Positions 15,976 through 24,462 of a DNA stretch of 64,000 nt are shown in pieces. The translations under genes and the position numbers were made by a program. Below the pieces are notes generated by a model. That model was not told the DNA's origin. It did not search any database and saw only the letters and a program-made list of their open reading frames with translations. This stretch comes from an uncultured Lachnospiraceae bacterium (GTDB lineage Bacteria; Bacillota; Clostridia; Lachnospirales; Lachnospiraceae), in the NCBI GenBank assembly GCA_910587295.1, contig CAJULP010000022.1, forward strand, positions 1 to 64,000, in the 5' to 3' direction. The first letter of the stretch is position 1, and the number at the start of each line of letters is the position of its first letter.

Positions 15976-16030
15976 ACAGCGGGAGAGCCCCGGTATAGCC
16001 ACCGGCACGCACAGTTAAAAGGAGAACACC

Positions 16031-16348
16031 ATGGGAAATGCATATGGATTCTTTGAAATTCAAAGCACAACAGCAGCAATAAGCGCCCTTGACATTATGT
16101 GTAAGACCGCAAACGTTGAGTTTATCACATGGGAAAAAAAGTTGGGCGGCAGGCTGGTCACAGTTATCATCAGGGGGAGTGTGTCGGATGTAAACCAGGC
16201 CATGGAAGCGGCAGCCGAAGGGGCGATCAAAAAACCGGCAGCCATGGTGGTAATTGCAAATCCCCATGAAGAAGTGATCAGGTTAGTGAAAAAAAGCGCC
16301 AGCCGGTTGACAAATGTGTCGACGGTGTGGAATGATGAAATGGAGTAG
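16031..16348 (+). CDS. BMC-H shell protein (divergent)
   Basis: A 105-aa single BMC domain (GNAYGFFEIQSTTAAISALDIMCKTANVEF) followed by VTVIIRGSVSDVNQAMEAA and VVIANPHEEV. The pore segment is TWEKKLGGRL instead of KIGSG, and the C-terminus is extended (RLTNVSTVWNDEME). It is probably a specialised or minor hexamer. AAGGAG lies 6 nt before ATG 16031. It ends only 3 nt before the next start, so translation of the two should be coupled. Confidence 0.88.
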   Translation: MGNAYGFFEIQSTTAAISALDIMCKTANVEFITWEKKLGGRLVTVIIRGSVSDVNQAMEAAAEGAIKKPAAMVVIANPHEEVIRLVKKSASRLTNVSTVWNDEME

Positions 16349-16351
16349 TCT

Positions 16352-16750
16352 ATGGCGGATAAAGGGAACAAATCAAAGAAAACTCCGGCCGTGGCCGAAG
16401 AGAATAAGAAAAGATCAGAAGAAACAGTGAATGTGGAAACAATGATAACAGAGCCAAAGGAGGAAAAAAGGATGGCACAGGAAGCATTAGGAATGGTGGA
16501 AACAAGAGGTTTGGTAGCGTCAATTGAGGCAGCGGATGCAATGTTAAAGGCGGCAAACGTAACCTTGGTAGGAACAGAAAAGATAGGTTCCGGTCTGGTA
16601 AGCGTTATGGTTCGCGGCGACGTAGGCGCGGTAAAGGCAGCGGTAGAGGCGGGAAGCGCCAGCGCGTCAAGACTTGGCGAATTAGTGGCTACTCATGTGA
16701 TTCCCAGGCCTCATACGGATGTTGAAAAGATTCTCCCTGTATTAAAATAA
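16352..16750 (+). CDS. BMC-H shell protein with N-terminal extension and internal start
   Basis: From ATG 16352 it is 132 aa: a 40-residue charged, low-complexity extension (Lys/Glu-rich) precedes a canonical BMC-H domain (ALGMVETRG, pore KIGSG, HVIPRPH). A second start at 16472 (MAQEALG), aligning with the start of the paralog at 15700, has its own strong AAAGGAGG 7 nt upstream. Both the long and the 92-aa short form could therefore be made from one gene. The extension would lie on one face of the hexamer. Confidence 0.9.
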   Translation: MADKGNKSKKTPAVAEENKKRSEETVNVETMITEPKEEKRMAQEALGMVETRGLVASIEAADAMLKAANVTLVGTEKIGSGLVSVMVRGDVGAVKAAVEAGSASASRLGELVATHVIPRPHTDVEKILPVLK

Positions 16751-16769
16751 TTGCAGTAAGGGATAAAGT

Positions 16770-16789
16770 GGGCGGGCTTTAGCCCGCCC
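16770..16789 (+). terminator. GC-rich hairpin between shell and PduL genes
   Basis: GGGCGGGC (16770-16777), loop TTTA, then GCCCGCCC (16782-16789), followed by TTATC. The T-run is poor, so it may act as a partial terminator or RNA-stabilising hairpin that keeps shell-gene expression above that of downstream genes. Confidence 0.55.
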
Positions 16790-16833
16790 TTATCACTAGA
16801 TGGGGTTCTTTTGTAAGGATCTGGAGGGAAGAA

Positions 16834-17493
16834 ATGACAGACAGAAATATGGTTACGGACAGTCAGGTAGAGCTGATTACCAGAATGGTAATGGAAGCAT
16901 TGAATCAAAAAAATGAGTCAAAGGGTGGTTATCTGGTTCCGGTGGGTGTTTCCGCAAGGCATGTACATCTTACTCAGGAACATGTGGAGATCCTGTTTGG
17001 AAAAGGATATCAATTAACAAAGAAAAAAGAGCTGATGGGCGGGCAGTTCGCATCCAATGAGCTGGTGACGATTGTAGGCCTTAAGCTGCGCGCAATAGAA
17101 AATGTAAGGATCTTAGGACCGGCAAGGGGCAGATCCCAGGTGGAGATCTCAGCTACCGATGCCGTTAAACTCGGGGTAAAAGCGCCGATAAGGGAGTCCG
17201 GGGATGTGGCAGGCAGTGCGCCAATTGCGCTGGTTGGCCCGAAAGGGGCACTTTACCTTACGGAAGGCTGTATTGTCGCAAAGCGGCATATCCATATGGC
17301 GCCAAAGGATGCGATAGCGGCGGGTGTAAGCGATGGAGATATGGTTTCCGTAAAGGCGGAGAATGAAAGAGGAACTGTTTTTCATGAAGTAAAGATCCGG
17401 GTGGATGAAAGTTTTACTTTGGAAATGCACATTGACACCGACGAGGCTAATGCGGCTAAGATTGCAACAGGTGATTCGGTGAGGGTCATTTAA
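16834..17493 (+). CDS. pduL: Phosphate propanoyltransferase, PduL
   Basis: A 219-aa PduL-type phosphotransacylase that exchanges CoA of propionyl-CoA for phosphate and so recycles CoA in the compartment. Residues 8-25 (DSQVELITRMVMEALNQK) are a probable N-terminal encapsulation helix. The two beta-barrel domains carry metal-site motifs VSARHVHLT and AKRHIHMAP, typical of PduL. Length and order are normal. The gene follows the GC-rich hairpin. Confidence 0.93.
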   Translation: MTDRNMVTDSQVELITRMVMEALNQKNESKGGYLVPVGVSARHVHLTQEHVEILFGKGYQLTKKKELMGGQFASNELVTIVGLKLRAIENVRILGPARGRSQVEISATDAVKLGVKAPIRESGDVAGSAPIALVGPKGALYLTEGCIVAKRHIHMAPKDAIAAGVSDGDMVSVKAENERGTVFHEVKIRVDESFTLEMHIDTDEANAAKIATGDSVRVI

Positions 17494-17537
17494 GGATAAG
17501 CTTGCAGAAAGAAAATCGGGGAAAGGCGTGAAGTGGT

Positions 17538-17804
17538 ATGCTGGTAGGAACGGTAGTAGGAAGCGTGGTTTCCACAAGAAAAAGTGAAAAGCTGATAGGA
17601 AATAAATTTATGGTGGTTGAACTGGCGGACCGCATGGGAAAAGGGGAAAGTCAGATTGTTGCGATTGATAATATCGGCGCCGGGATCGGTGAAACGGTGC
17701 TAGTTGCAACGGGAAGCGCCGCAAGGGTTGGCGCCGGGCAGGCAGACGCGCCGATCGATGCGGCAATCGTGGGTATTATTGATGACGGAAGCCAGTGGGG
17801 TTAA
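17538..17804 (+). CDS. BMC-P pentameric vertex protein (EutN/CcmL family)
   Basis: An 88-aa protein with the EutN/CcmL fold: MLVGTVVGSVVSTRKSEKL, FMVVELADR and IGETVLVATGSAAR, then VVAIVGIID-like end (AIVGIIDDGSQW). Pentamers cap the shell vertices. The only BMC-P in this locus. It ends 4 nt before the PduS start. Confidence 0.93.
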   Translation: MLVGTVVGSVVSTRKSEKLIGNKFMVVELADRMGKGESQIVAIDNIGAGIGETVLVATGSAARVGAGQADAPIDAAIVGIIDDGSQWG

Positions 17805-17808
17805 GGAT

Positions 17809-19134
17809 ATGGACATAGAAAAATTAAGCGCCCTGCTTCGAGACGGCGGCGTGGTGGGTGCCGGCGGCGCCGGATTTCCTACCTATGTGAAATTAAATAA
17901 AAAGGCAGATACGATCATCATGAACTGTGCGGAATGTGAGCCGCTTTTAAAGCTCCACCGCCAGCTTCTTGAGCAGAAAGCGCAGGAGATCGTGGAGGCG
18001 TTTGCCCTGATCGCACAGTGTGTGGAAGCGAAGGAAGCAGTCATCGGCATCAAGAAGGCATACCATAAGACCATTGAGGCGTTGCAGGAATGTCTTCCCG
18101 CATATCCGGTCATTCGGCTTGCTCTTTTAGACGAGGTTTACCCGGCCGGGGATGAGATCGTTCTTATCTATGACGTGACTGGAAAGATCGTGCCGCCGGG
18201 AGGACTTCCCATTGAATGCGGCGTGGCGGTCTTTAACGTGGAGACGGTATATAATGCCTACCGGGCGGTTATGCTGTCGGAGCCGGTGACGGATAAGCTG
18301 GTATCTGTCGTTGGGGAGGTGGAGCATCCGGTCACGGTAAGGCTTCCCCTTGGCTGCAGCATAGAAGAAGCGGTGCGGCAGGCCGGAAACTGTACGGTAA
18401 AGGATCCGGTCTACCTGATTGGCGGACCGATGATGGGCTTTTTGGGAAGCGGTGCACTTCCGGTGACGAAGACTACCAATGCGGTATTGGTCCTGCCAAA
18501 GGATCATATCCTGGTCCAGCGAAGGCGGAGGAAAACCTCCATTGATCTGAAACGCGCGGCGGCAGCCTGCTGCCAGTGCTCCATGTGTACGGATCTATGC
18601 CCCCGGCATCTTTTGGGGCATCCCATAGAGCCTCATAAGTTTATGCAGGCCGCAGCCTGTAAGGATGTACAGGCCCCGGATATCTTTTTAAACACCATGT
18701 TTTGTTCTTCCTGCGGGCTATGTGAAAATTATTCCTGTATGCAGGGGCTTTCTCCCCGTTCTCTGATCTCGGATTATAAAGCCGGGTTAAGGGCTCACGG
18801 GATAAAGCCGCCGAAAGTCGAGGAACCGGTAAAGGCCGCAAAGGACAGGGAATATAAAAGGGCTCCCATGGAACGACTCCTTGCCAGGCTTGATCTTGCC
18901 AGGTATGATAAGCCGGCGCCATTAGGCGCTATGTCAGGGGAGGTCAGCAGGGTGAAACTGATGCTTGGCCAGCATATCGGCGCACCTTCGGTTCCGGTGG
19001 TCTCTAAGGGAGAGCAGGTTAGTAAGGGAGAGGTGGCGGCAAGGCCGGCAGAGGGGCTTAGCGTTGCCATCCATGCGTCCATCAGCGGGATCGTAACGGA
19101 AGTGACAGAGCAATATATCATGATTCAAAGTTAG
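17809..19134 (+). CDS. PduS-like flavo-iron-sulfur protein (RnfC family)
   Basis: A 441-aa protein from ATG 17809, behind AAGGAT. It has an RnfC-like N-terminal flavin/NADH domain (GVVGAGGAGFPTYVKL), a SLBB segment, and two ferredoxin-type clusters in CCQCSMCTDLCPRH and FCSSCGLCENYSC. The C-terminal barrel-sandwich (IHASISGIVTEV) is intact. In B12-type Pdu systems PduS reduces cobalamin. Here there is no B12 enzyme, so it more likely passes electrons across the shell, for example to or from the iron-sulfur site of the PduT-type protein encoded next. Confidence 0.88.
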   Translation: MDIEKLSALLRDGGVVGAGGAGFPTYVKLNKKADTIIMNCAECEPLLKLHRQLLEQKAQEIVEAFALIAQCVEAKEAVIGIKKAYHKTIEALQECLPAYPVIRLALLDEVYPAGDEIVLIYDVTGKIVPPGGLPIECGVAVFNVETVYNAYRAVMLSEPVTDKLVSVVGEVEHPVTVRLPLGCSIEEAVRQAGNCTVKDPVYLIGGPMMGFLGSGALPVTKTTNAVLVLPKDHILVQRRRRKTSIDLKRAAAACCQCSMCTDLCPRHLLGHPIEPHKFMQAAACKDVQAPDIFLNTMFCSSCGLCENYSCMQGLSPRSLISDYKAGLRAHGIKPPKVEEPVKAAKDREYKRAPMERLLARLDLARYDKPAPLGAMSGEVSRVKLMLGQHIGAPSVPVVSKGEQVSKGEVAARPAEGLSVAIHASISGIVTEVTEQYIMIQS

Positions 19135-19150
19135 AAAGGCGGTTGTTCGT

Positions 19151-19699
19151 ATGGGTAAGGCAATCGGAATGGTAGAATATAAGACAGTTTCTTCCGGTGT
19201 GACGGCAGCGGATGCCATGGTCAAGACTGCACAGGTGGAAATCATAGAGGCACAGACCGTATGCCCGGGGAAATATATTGCGGTGATAAGCGGCGATCTA
19301 AGTGCGGTGAAGGCGGCCATAGACACTGCAAAGATGAATTACGGCCTGCATTTGATAGGCAGCTTTGTCCTGGGGAATCCCCATGAGTCCATATTTCCGG
19401 CAATCTACGGGGCGTCCTGTGTGGAAGGGATATCCGCCCTTGGCATTTTGGAGACATATGATGCGGCATCCATCATCGTGGCGGCGGATATTGCTGCCAA
19501 AACCGCGATTGTTACCCTGATTGAACTGCGGATTGCAAGAGGGATGTGCGGCAAATCCTATATGATGCTCACCGGTGAAGTTGCAGCCGTGGAGGCTGCC
19601 ATCGAGAAGGCCAAAAAGGAGATTGGGGATGACGGCATGCTGTTAGATTCTACGGTCATTGCCCACCCGGATGAAAAAATCTGCCGCGCTATTTTATAA
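19151..19699 (+). CDS. BMC-T shell protein, PduT type
   Basis: A 182-aa tandem BMC-domain protein, forming pseudohexameric trimers. The first domain carries TVCPGKY with the cysteine at residue 38, the position that holds a pore [4Fe-4S] cluster in PduT (TICPGKF). Another Cys (YGASC) sits near the start of the second domain. Together with the adjacent PduS this gives an electron conduit through the shell. AGAAAGGC precedes ATG 19151. Confidence 0.9.
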   Translation: MGKAIGMVEYKTVSSGVTAADAMVKTAQVEIIEAQTVCPGKYIAVISGDLSAVKAAIDTAKMNYGLHLIGSFVLGNPHESIFPAIYGASCVEGISALGILETYDAASIIVAADIAAKTAIVTLIELRIARGMCGKSYMMLTGEVAAVEAAIEKAKKEIGDDGMLLDSTVIAHPDEKICRAIL

Positions 19700-19711
19700 A
19701 AGGAGCAGCCT

Positions 19712-20488
19712 ATGTTAGCGATTGAAAGAAGAAATGAGATACTTGATAAGCTGCAAAAAGAAAAAAGGGTGGTTGTCAGTGAACTGAGCAAAACTTATGG
19801 TGTTTCTGAGGAGACCATAAGGAGGGATCTGGAAAAACTGGAAAGTGATGGTTATGTGATCAAGAGCTATGGCGGCGCCGTCTTAAATGAGAACATGAAC
19901 ATTGACATGCCTTTTAATGTCCGCAAAAACACCAATGTGGCAGGGAAACAGAAGATAGCGGAGATCGTGGGGAATATGGTAAAAGACGGGGAGAGACTGA
20001 TCCTGGATTCCAGTTCCACGGCTGTGTTTATAGCAAAAGAATTAAAGGAAAAAAGAAGAAACCTTACCATCATTACCAATTCCATAGAAATTATCATTGA
20101 ACTGTTTGATGCTCAGGATTACCGGGTGCTTTCCACCGGCGGCCTTGCCATGGAAGGTTCCCTTGCCCTGATCGGGCCGCAGACGGATGAAATGCTGAGG
20201 AACCATCATGTGGATAAGGCGATCATTTCCTGTAAAGGGTTTGACATGGAAAACGGTATCACCGATTCCAACGATCTTCATGCAAGAAATAAAAAAACTA
20301 TGTTAGAGAGGGCAGACTGTGGTATACTTGCTGTAGACGGTTCAAAATTTGGCTATACCGCTTTTACAAAGATTGGAGGGCTTGAAGGGATCTCCATGAT
20401 CATAACGGACAAAGAGCCGGAAGACAAGTGGCTGACGCTGTTTGCAAGGTATGGAGTAGAGTGTGTCTGGCCAAAAAACGAAAGGTAG
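19712..20488 (+). CDS. DeoR-family transcriptional regulator
   Basis: A 258-aa regulator. The N-terminal winged helix (RRNEILDKLQKEKRVVVSELS, then SEETIRRDLEKLE) is followed by a DeoR C-terminal sugar-phosphate sensor domain (LDSSSTAVFIAKEL, TIITNSIEI, STGG). It probably responds to a pathway sugar phosphate such as fuculose-1-phosphate. It is encoded near the end of the BMC operon, and the TGTTGG/CCAACA pairs at 6848 and 11287 are the natural candidate operators. AAAGGAG lies 7 nt ahead of its ATG. Confidence 0.9.
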   Translation: MLAIERRNEILDKLQKEKRVVVSELSKTYGVSEETIRRDLEKLESDGYVIKSYGGAVLNENMNIDMPFNVRKNTNVAGKQKIAEIVGNMVKDGERLILDSSSTAVFIAKELKEKRRNLTIITNSIEIIIELFDAQDYRVLSTGGLAMEGSLALIGPQTDEMLRNHHVDKAIISCKGFDMENGITDSNDLHARNKKTMLERADCGILAVDGSKFGYTAFTKIGGLEGISMIITDKEPEDKWLTLFARYGVECVWPKNER

Positions 20489-20498
20489 GAGGATAATC

Positions 20499-20942
20499 AT
20501 GTTAAAAGGGATACCGGGGATTTTATCCCCAGAGTTATTGAAGGTACTATGTGAGATGGGACACAGCGACAGGCTGGTGATCGCAGACGGCAATTTCCCG
20601 GCAGAGTCCATGGGGAAGGATGCAATCGTGATTCGGATGGACGGGCATGGAGCGCCGGAGGTTTTAGATGCGATCCTTCAGGTATTTCCGTTAGATACCT
20701 ACGTGGATAAGCCTATGAATCTGATGGAAGTGATGCCGGGGGATAACGTGGAAACACCAATCTGGAAGACCTATGAAGAGATCGTGTCACGCCATGATGA
20801 GCGCGGGGCTCAGGCAGTGGGGCAGATTGAAAGATTTGCTTTTTACGACGAAGCCAGAAAAGCATACGCAATTATCGCCACAGGAGAAACCGCCCTTTAC
20901 GCCAATATCATGTTGCAAAAGGGTGTAGTCATAAACAAGTAG
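20499..20942 (+). CDS. fucU: L-fucose mutarotase, FucU/RbsD family
   Basis: A 147-aa protein from ATG 20499 behind GTAGGAGG. It has ILSPELLKVLCEMGHSDRLVIADGNFP at the N-terminus and the FucU/RbsD C-terminal pattern (AYAIIATGETALYANIMLQKG). It interconverts alpha- and beta-anomers to feed the isomerase. The length and C-terminus match FucU better than ribose-specific RbsD, and the fucose context supports this. Last gene of the BMC operon. Confidence 0.88.
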   Translation: MLKGIPGILSPELLKVLCEMGHSDRLVIADGNFPAESMGKDAIVIRMDGHGAPEVLDAILQVFPLDTYVDKPMNLMEVMPGDNVETPIWKTYEEIVSRHDERGAQAVGQIERFAFYDEARKAYAIIATGETALYANIMLQKGVVINK

Positions 20943-20955
20943 TGAGTCAGTAAAT

Positions 20956-21011
20956 GCAGTATTTCCCTTTTTAGGCTATGATGAATAGTTAAGGGAAGTA
21001 CTGCTTTTTTT
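20956..21011 (+). terminator. Strong intrinsic terminator of the BMC operon
   Basis: GCAGTATTTCCCTT (20956-20969) pairs with AAGGGAAGTACTGC (20991-21004) with one mismatch and is followed by seven T. It ends the BMC operon 14 nt after fucU and 25 nt before the response regulator gene. Confidence 0.9.
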
Positions 21012-21036
21012 GTAAGGTTGTATTTGGGAGGGGAAT

Positions 21037-22650
21037 ATGTATCGGATATTGCTTGTGGATGATGAAGCACTGATCCGGGAAGCTGTAAGCGAAAATGTAG
21101 ACTGGGAACAGTATGGATATATGCTTGCGGGAAGTTGTGAAAATGGGGAGGAAGCGCTTAAGTTTATAGAGAAAAATCCTGTGGATGTGGTGCTTACCGA
21201 TATTTGTATGCCTTATATGGACGGCATCAAGCTGAGTGAGAAAATAGGGGAGAGATATCCGGCCGCTAAAGTGGTCATCTTAAGCGGATATGATGATTTT
21301 GAATACGCCAAAATGGCTATCCGCTACGGGGTGAAGGATTATCTTTTAAAGCCTATCACGGCGGAAGAGCTTGGGAAGGTGCTTGTGGGGATCAGGGATG
21401 AGCTGGATCAGGAAAAGAAAAACAGACAAAAAATATCGGATTTGAACGTGGAGTACCGCAAAGGGCAGCAGCTCTTGTATTTCGATGCGCTCCTTTGCCT
21501 GATCAAAGGCAGTAAAACGGATGAGGAGAGCTGCAAAGAGCTGTTAAAGCTTGGCATTAGCTTTGATTATGCCGTATACCGGGTTGCCATCGTGGAATTG
21601 GATCTTTATGCAAAGGCAGGCAGACTGGATGAAAAGACGAAGAAGGAAAGTGAGCTTATGGCTTTTACCCTGCATAACATCAGCCAGGAGATGGTTTCAA
21701 AGGAACACGCCGGGGAGGTATGCCGGGGGAAAGAAAACAGGGTCTATATTCTGTTTCACACAAATAAGCCTTTGGAGTTTCGGCAGACCGTGAAAGAAAT
21801 TTGTGATGCGATCATTGGCCAGATGAACCGGATCATGCAGCTTTCGGTAAATATAGGCATAGGCGGCTATGTAAGCGGTCTGGAAAATATCTACATATCC
21901 TGCGGGGAAGCGGAGGAAGCCCTGTCATACCACTATATCTTAGGCGGTAACCATGTGATCGAGATTGAGTCGATCCGGGAGAAAAAAGGCTGGGCGGATG
22001 TGGAAAAGCTGGTGGAAAAAATCATCCTCCATGTGAAGAAAAATGACGGTTGTGAGATTAAAAACGATATGTGGGAAATGGAGAGGGCCTTAAGAGACCA
22101 CAGATATGAAAGAAGGAATGCGGGGATTGTTCTTCAGCGGGTGGTGGATCTTTTGGACGAGCTCTGCCGGATTTCCGGTCCGGAAGATGATAAGATGCCT
22201 TTTTCGAAAGAGCAGATGCTAGAGCGGATCCTTATGGCGGAAGAATGGGAGCAGGCAGTAGAACTGCTTGGCAGTTATTGTGTGCAGGTAGGCATGTATC
22301 TGGAGAAACTAAAAAATGTGGGCGGCAGGAGATATGCGGTGGAAGCCACGGATTATATGGAAAAGAACTATGGCGACCCGGAACTTGGGCTGAATTTGGT
22401 ATGTTCGTACTTAAATATCAGCACCAGCCGTTTCAGCGCGATCTTTAAGCAGGCTACCGGAACCACATTTATGGAAGCGCTGACCGGGATCAGGATGCAG
22501 AAGGCAAAGGAGCTGCTAGAGCACACGGATCTGAAAAATTATGAGATTGCGGAAAGGGTAGGATTCAGCGATTCCCATTATTTCAGTGTGGCGTTTAAAA
22601 AGACCACCGGGAAAACCCCTACGGAATATGCAAGGGAAATGAGAAGATAA
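21037..22650 (+). CDS. YesN-type response regulator, AraC output
   Basis: A 537-aa protein. The receiver domain (residues 1-120, LLVDDE, phospho-acceptor Asp55 in LTDICMPYMDG, KP at about 108) is joined to a long middle region and a C-terminal pair of AraC helix-turn-helices (NISTSRFSAIFKQATGTTF, VGFSDSHYFSVAFKKTTGKTP). It partners the sensor kinase whose ATG directly follows its stop. Being placed between the BMC operon and the sugar importer suggests control of sugar uptake. GGGAGGGG precedes ATG 21037. Confidence 0.92.
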   Translation: MYRILLVDDEALIREAVSENVDWEQYGYMLAGSCENGEEALKFIEKNPVDVVLTDICMPYMDGIKLSEKIGERYPAAKVVILSGYDDFEYAKMAIRYGVKDYLLKPITAEELGKVLVGIRDELDQEKKNRQKISDLNVEYRKGQQLLYFDALLCLIKGSKTDEESCKELLKLGISFDYAVYRVAIVELDLYAKAGRLDEKTKKESELMAFTLHNISQEMVSKEHAGEVCRGKENRVYILFHTNKPLEFRQTVKEICDAIIGQMNRIMQLSVNIGIGGYVSGLENIYISCGEAEEALSYHYILGGNHVIEIESIREKKGWADVEKLVEKIILHVKKNDGCEIKNDMWEMERALRDHRYERRNAGIVLQRVVDLLDELCRISGPEDDKMPFSKEQMLERILMAEEWEQAVELLGSYCVQVGMYLEKLKNVGGRRYAVEATDYMEKNYGDPELGLNLVCSYLNISTSRFSAIFKQATGTTFMEALTGIRMQKAKELLEHTDLKNYEIAERVGFSDSHYFSVAFKKTTGKTPTEYAREMRR

Positions 22651-24462
22651 ATGGAAAAAATTAAAAAACGGTTCACCATACTTTCCCTGTTTAAAAGCGT
22701 TAAGACCACCATGCTTATATTGTTTTCCCTTTTGATCGTCATTACCATGTTCATTTTTTTACTGGTCTCGCTTAATTACACGGAACGGACGGTGGTGGAA
22801 AACTCTACGGACTATACCTCCAGGCTGACAAGCCAGGTGAACAGAGATATCGATTCTTATATCGACTATATGAAAAATATCTCTTCCATGATCATTCGGG
22901 GCGGCGATGTGCAGAAATATTTATTTACCGGGCAGACAAAGGAAGAGGAGCAGGAAGCCTATGAAAGGATCATCACGCAGTTTAACACGGTATTGGAGAC
23001 CAGACAGGATATCTCCAATATCGGGGTCGTGACCAGGGATGGGCGGTACATTATCAATGACGGAACAGACCGGTTAAATGAAAACATCTCCCTTGAGGAT
23101 GTGGACTGGTATGACAAAGCTCTTTGCGGGAGGGAAAGTGTCCTTACTTCTTCCCACGTCCAGCATATGATACGGAACAATTACCAGTGGGTAGTGACTC
23201 TCAGCAAAGGGATTGAAAATCCTGTGACGAAGAAAAATGAGGGCGTCTTTTTTATTGACCTCAATTACAGGCTATTGAAAGATCTGTGCGAGAATAACAG
23301 CCCCGCTGCAAGCAGCTATGTGTTTATCATGGACGGGGAAGGGAAGATCATTTACCATCCTAAACAGCAGTTATTGTACAATGGGCTTAAGGAAGAAAAA
23401 ACAGATGAAGTCCTTCGATGCGGGCAGGGCCATTTTATCACCAGGGAAGGAAATGAGAGCAGGCTGTATACGGTATCCGTTTCGGATAAGACCGGCTGGC
23501 GGGTGGTGGGGGTCACGCAGCTTTCCGAGCTGATGAAAAATAAGAAAGAAATGCAGGGTACTTATGTGCTTATGGCAGTTCTTCTTCTGGGTGCGGCCAT
23601 GGTCCTTTCCATGTTTTTTGCAACGGCGATCACCCGGCCGATCAAGGAACTGAGGGATTCCATGAAAGAAGTGGAGAAGGGAAATTTGGATAATGTGAAT
23701 GTGGCGGTCAGTTCCCAAACGGAGATTGGGAGCCTGGAAAATTCCTTTAACCTTATGACATCACAGATCAGGCAGTTGATGGAACAGAATATTTATGAGC
23801 AGGAGCAAAAAAGACAAAGTGAGTTAAAAGCGCTTCGCAGCCAGATCAACCCCCACTTTTTGTATAACACGCTGGATTCCATTATCTGGATGGCGGAAGG
23901 CGGAAAAAATAAAGAGGTGGTGCGGATGACGGCGGCTCTTGCAAGGCTCCTTCGGCAAAGCATCAGCAATGACAATGAACTGATATCCATCGAGAAGGAA
24001 ATTGATTATGCGGGGAGCTATCTGACGATCCAAAAGATGCGCTACCGGGATAAATTAGAATATGAGATTGAAGTGGATGAAGAGATCAAGCACAAGGAGA
24101 TCATTAACCTGATCCTCCAGCCGTTAGTGGAAAATGCAATCTACCACGGCATTAAATACAGAGGATCAAAAGGGCTTGTTAGGATTACCGGCCGTGGGGA
24201 AGGGGATAAGATCATCCTTACGGTATCGGACAATGGGATTGGGATGGACGAAACGGCCCTTGAGGAGATCTTTGACAGATCCAAAGCAAGAGAAGGCAAT
24301 AACGGGGTTGGGGTCTACAACGTGCAGACCCGTATCCAATTGTATTACGGCACTGAGTATGGCCTTCATTTTGAAAGCAGATTAGGGGAAGGCACGCAGG
24401 TAACGGTCACCATCCCGAAACATTGCAGGGAGGAGGGCAGGGCGGAACATGAACAGGCGTAA
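22651..24462 (+). CDS. YesM-type sensor histidine kinase
   Basis: A 603-aa membrane kinase. A first membrane segment (about 20-43) is followed by an extracytoplasmic Cache-like sensor domain, a second membrane segment (about 305-325), HAMP and a His_kinase domain with LRSQINPHFLYNTLDS, where His402 is the phospho-site. An ATPase domain follows with N-box QPLVENAIYHGI and G-box DNGIGM. It starts right after the regulator stop and overlaps the next gene by 14 bp. The following substrate-binding-like protein probably presents the ligand to the sensor domain. Confidence 0.92.
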   Translation: MEKIKKRFTILSLFKSVKTTMLILFSLLIVITMFIFLLVSLNYTERTVVENSTDYTSRLTSQVNRDIDSYIDYMKNISSMIIRGGDVQKYLFTGQTKEEEQEAYERIITQFNTVLETRQDISNIGVVTRDGRYIINDGTDRLNENISLEDVDWYDKALCGRESVLTSSHVQHMIRNNYQWVVTLSKGIENPVTKKNEGVFFIDLNYRLLKDLCENNSPAASSYVFIMDGEGKIIYHPKQQLLYNGLKEEKTDEVLRCGQGHFITREGNESRLYTVSVSDKTGWRVVGVTQLSELMKNKKEMQGTYVLMAVLLLGAAMVLSMFFATAITRPIKELRDSMKEVEKGNLDNVNVAVSSQTEIGSLENSFNLMTSQIRQLMEQNIYEQEQKRQSELKALRSQINPHFLYNTLDSIIWMAEGGKNKEVVRMTAALARLLRQSISNDNELISIEKEIDYAGSYLTIQKMRYRDKLEYEIEVDEEIKHKEIINLILQPLVENAIYHGIKYRGSKGLVRITGRGEGDKIILTVSDNGIGMDETALEEIFDRSKAREGNNGVGVYNVQTRIQLYYGTEYGLHFESRLGEGTQVTVTIPKHCREEGRAEHEQA

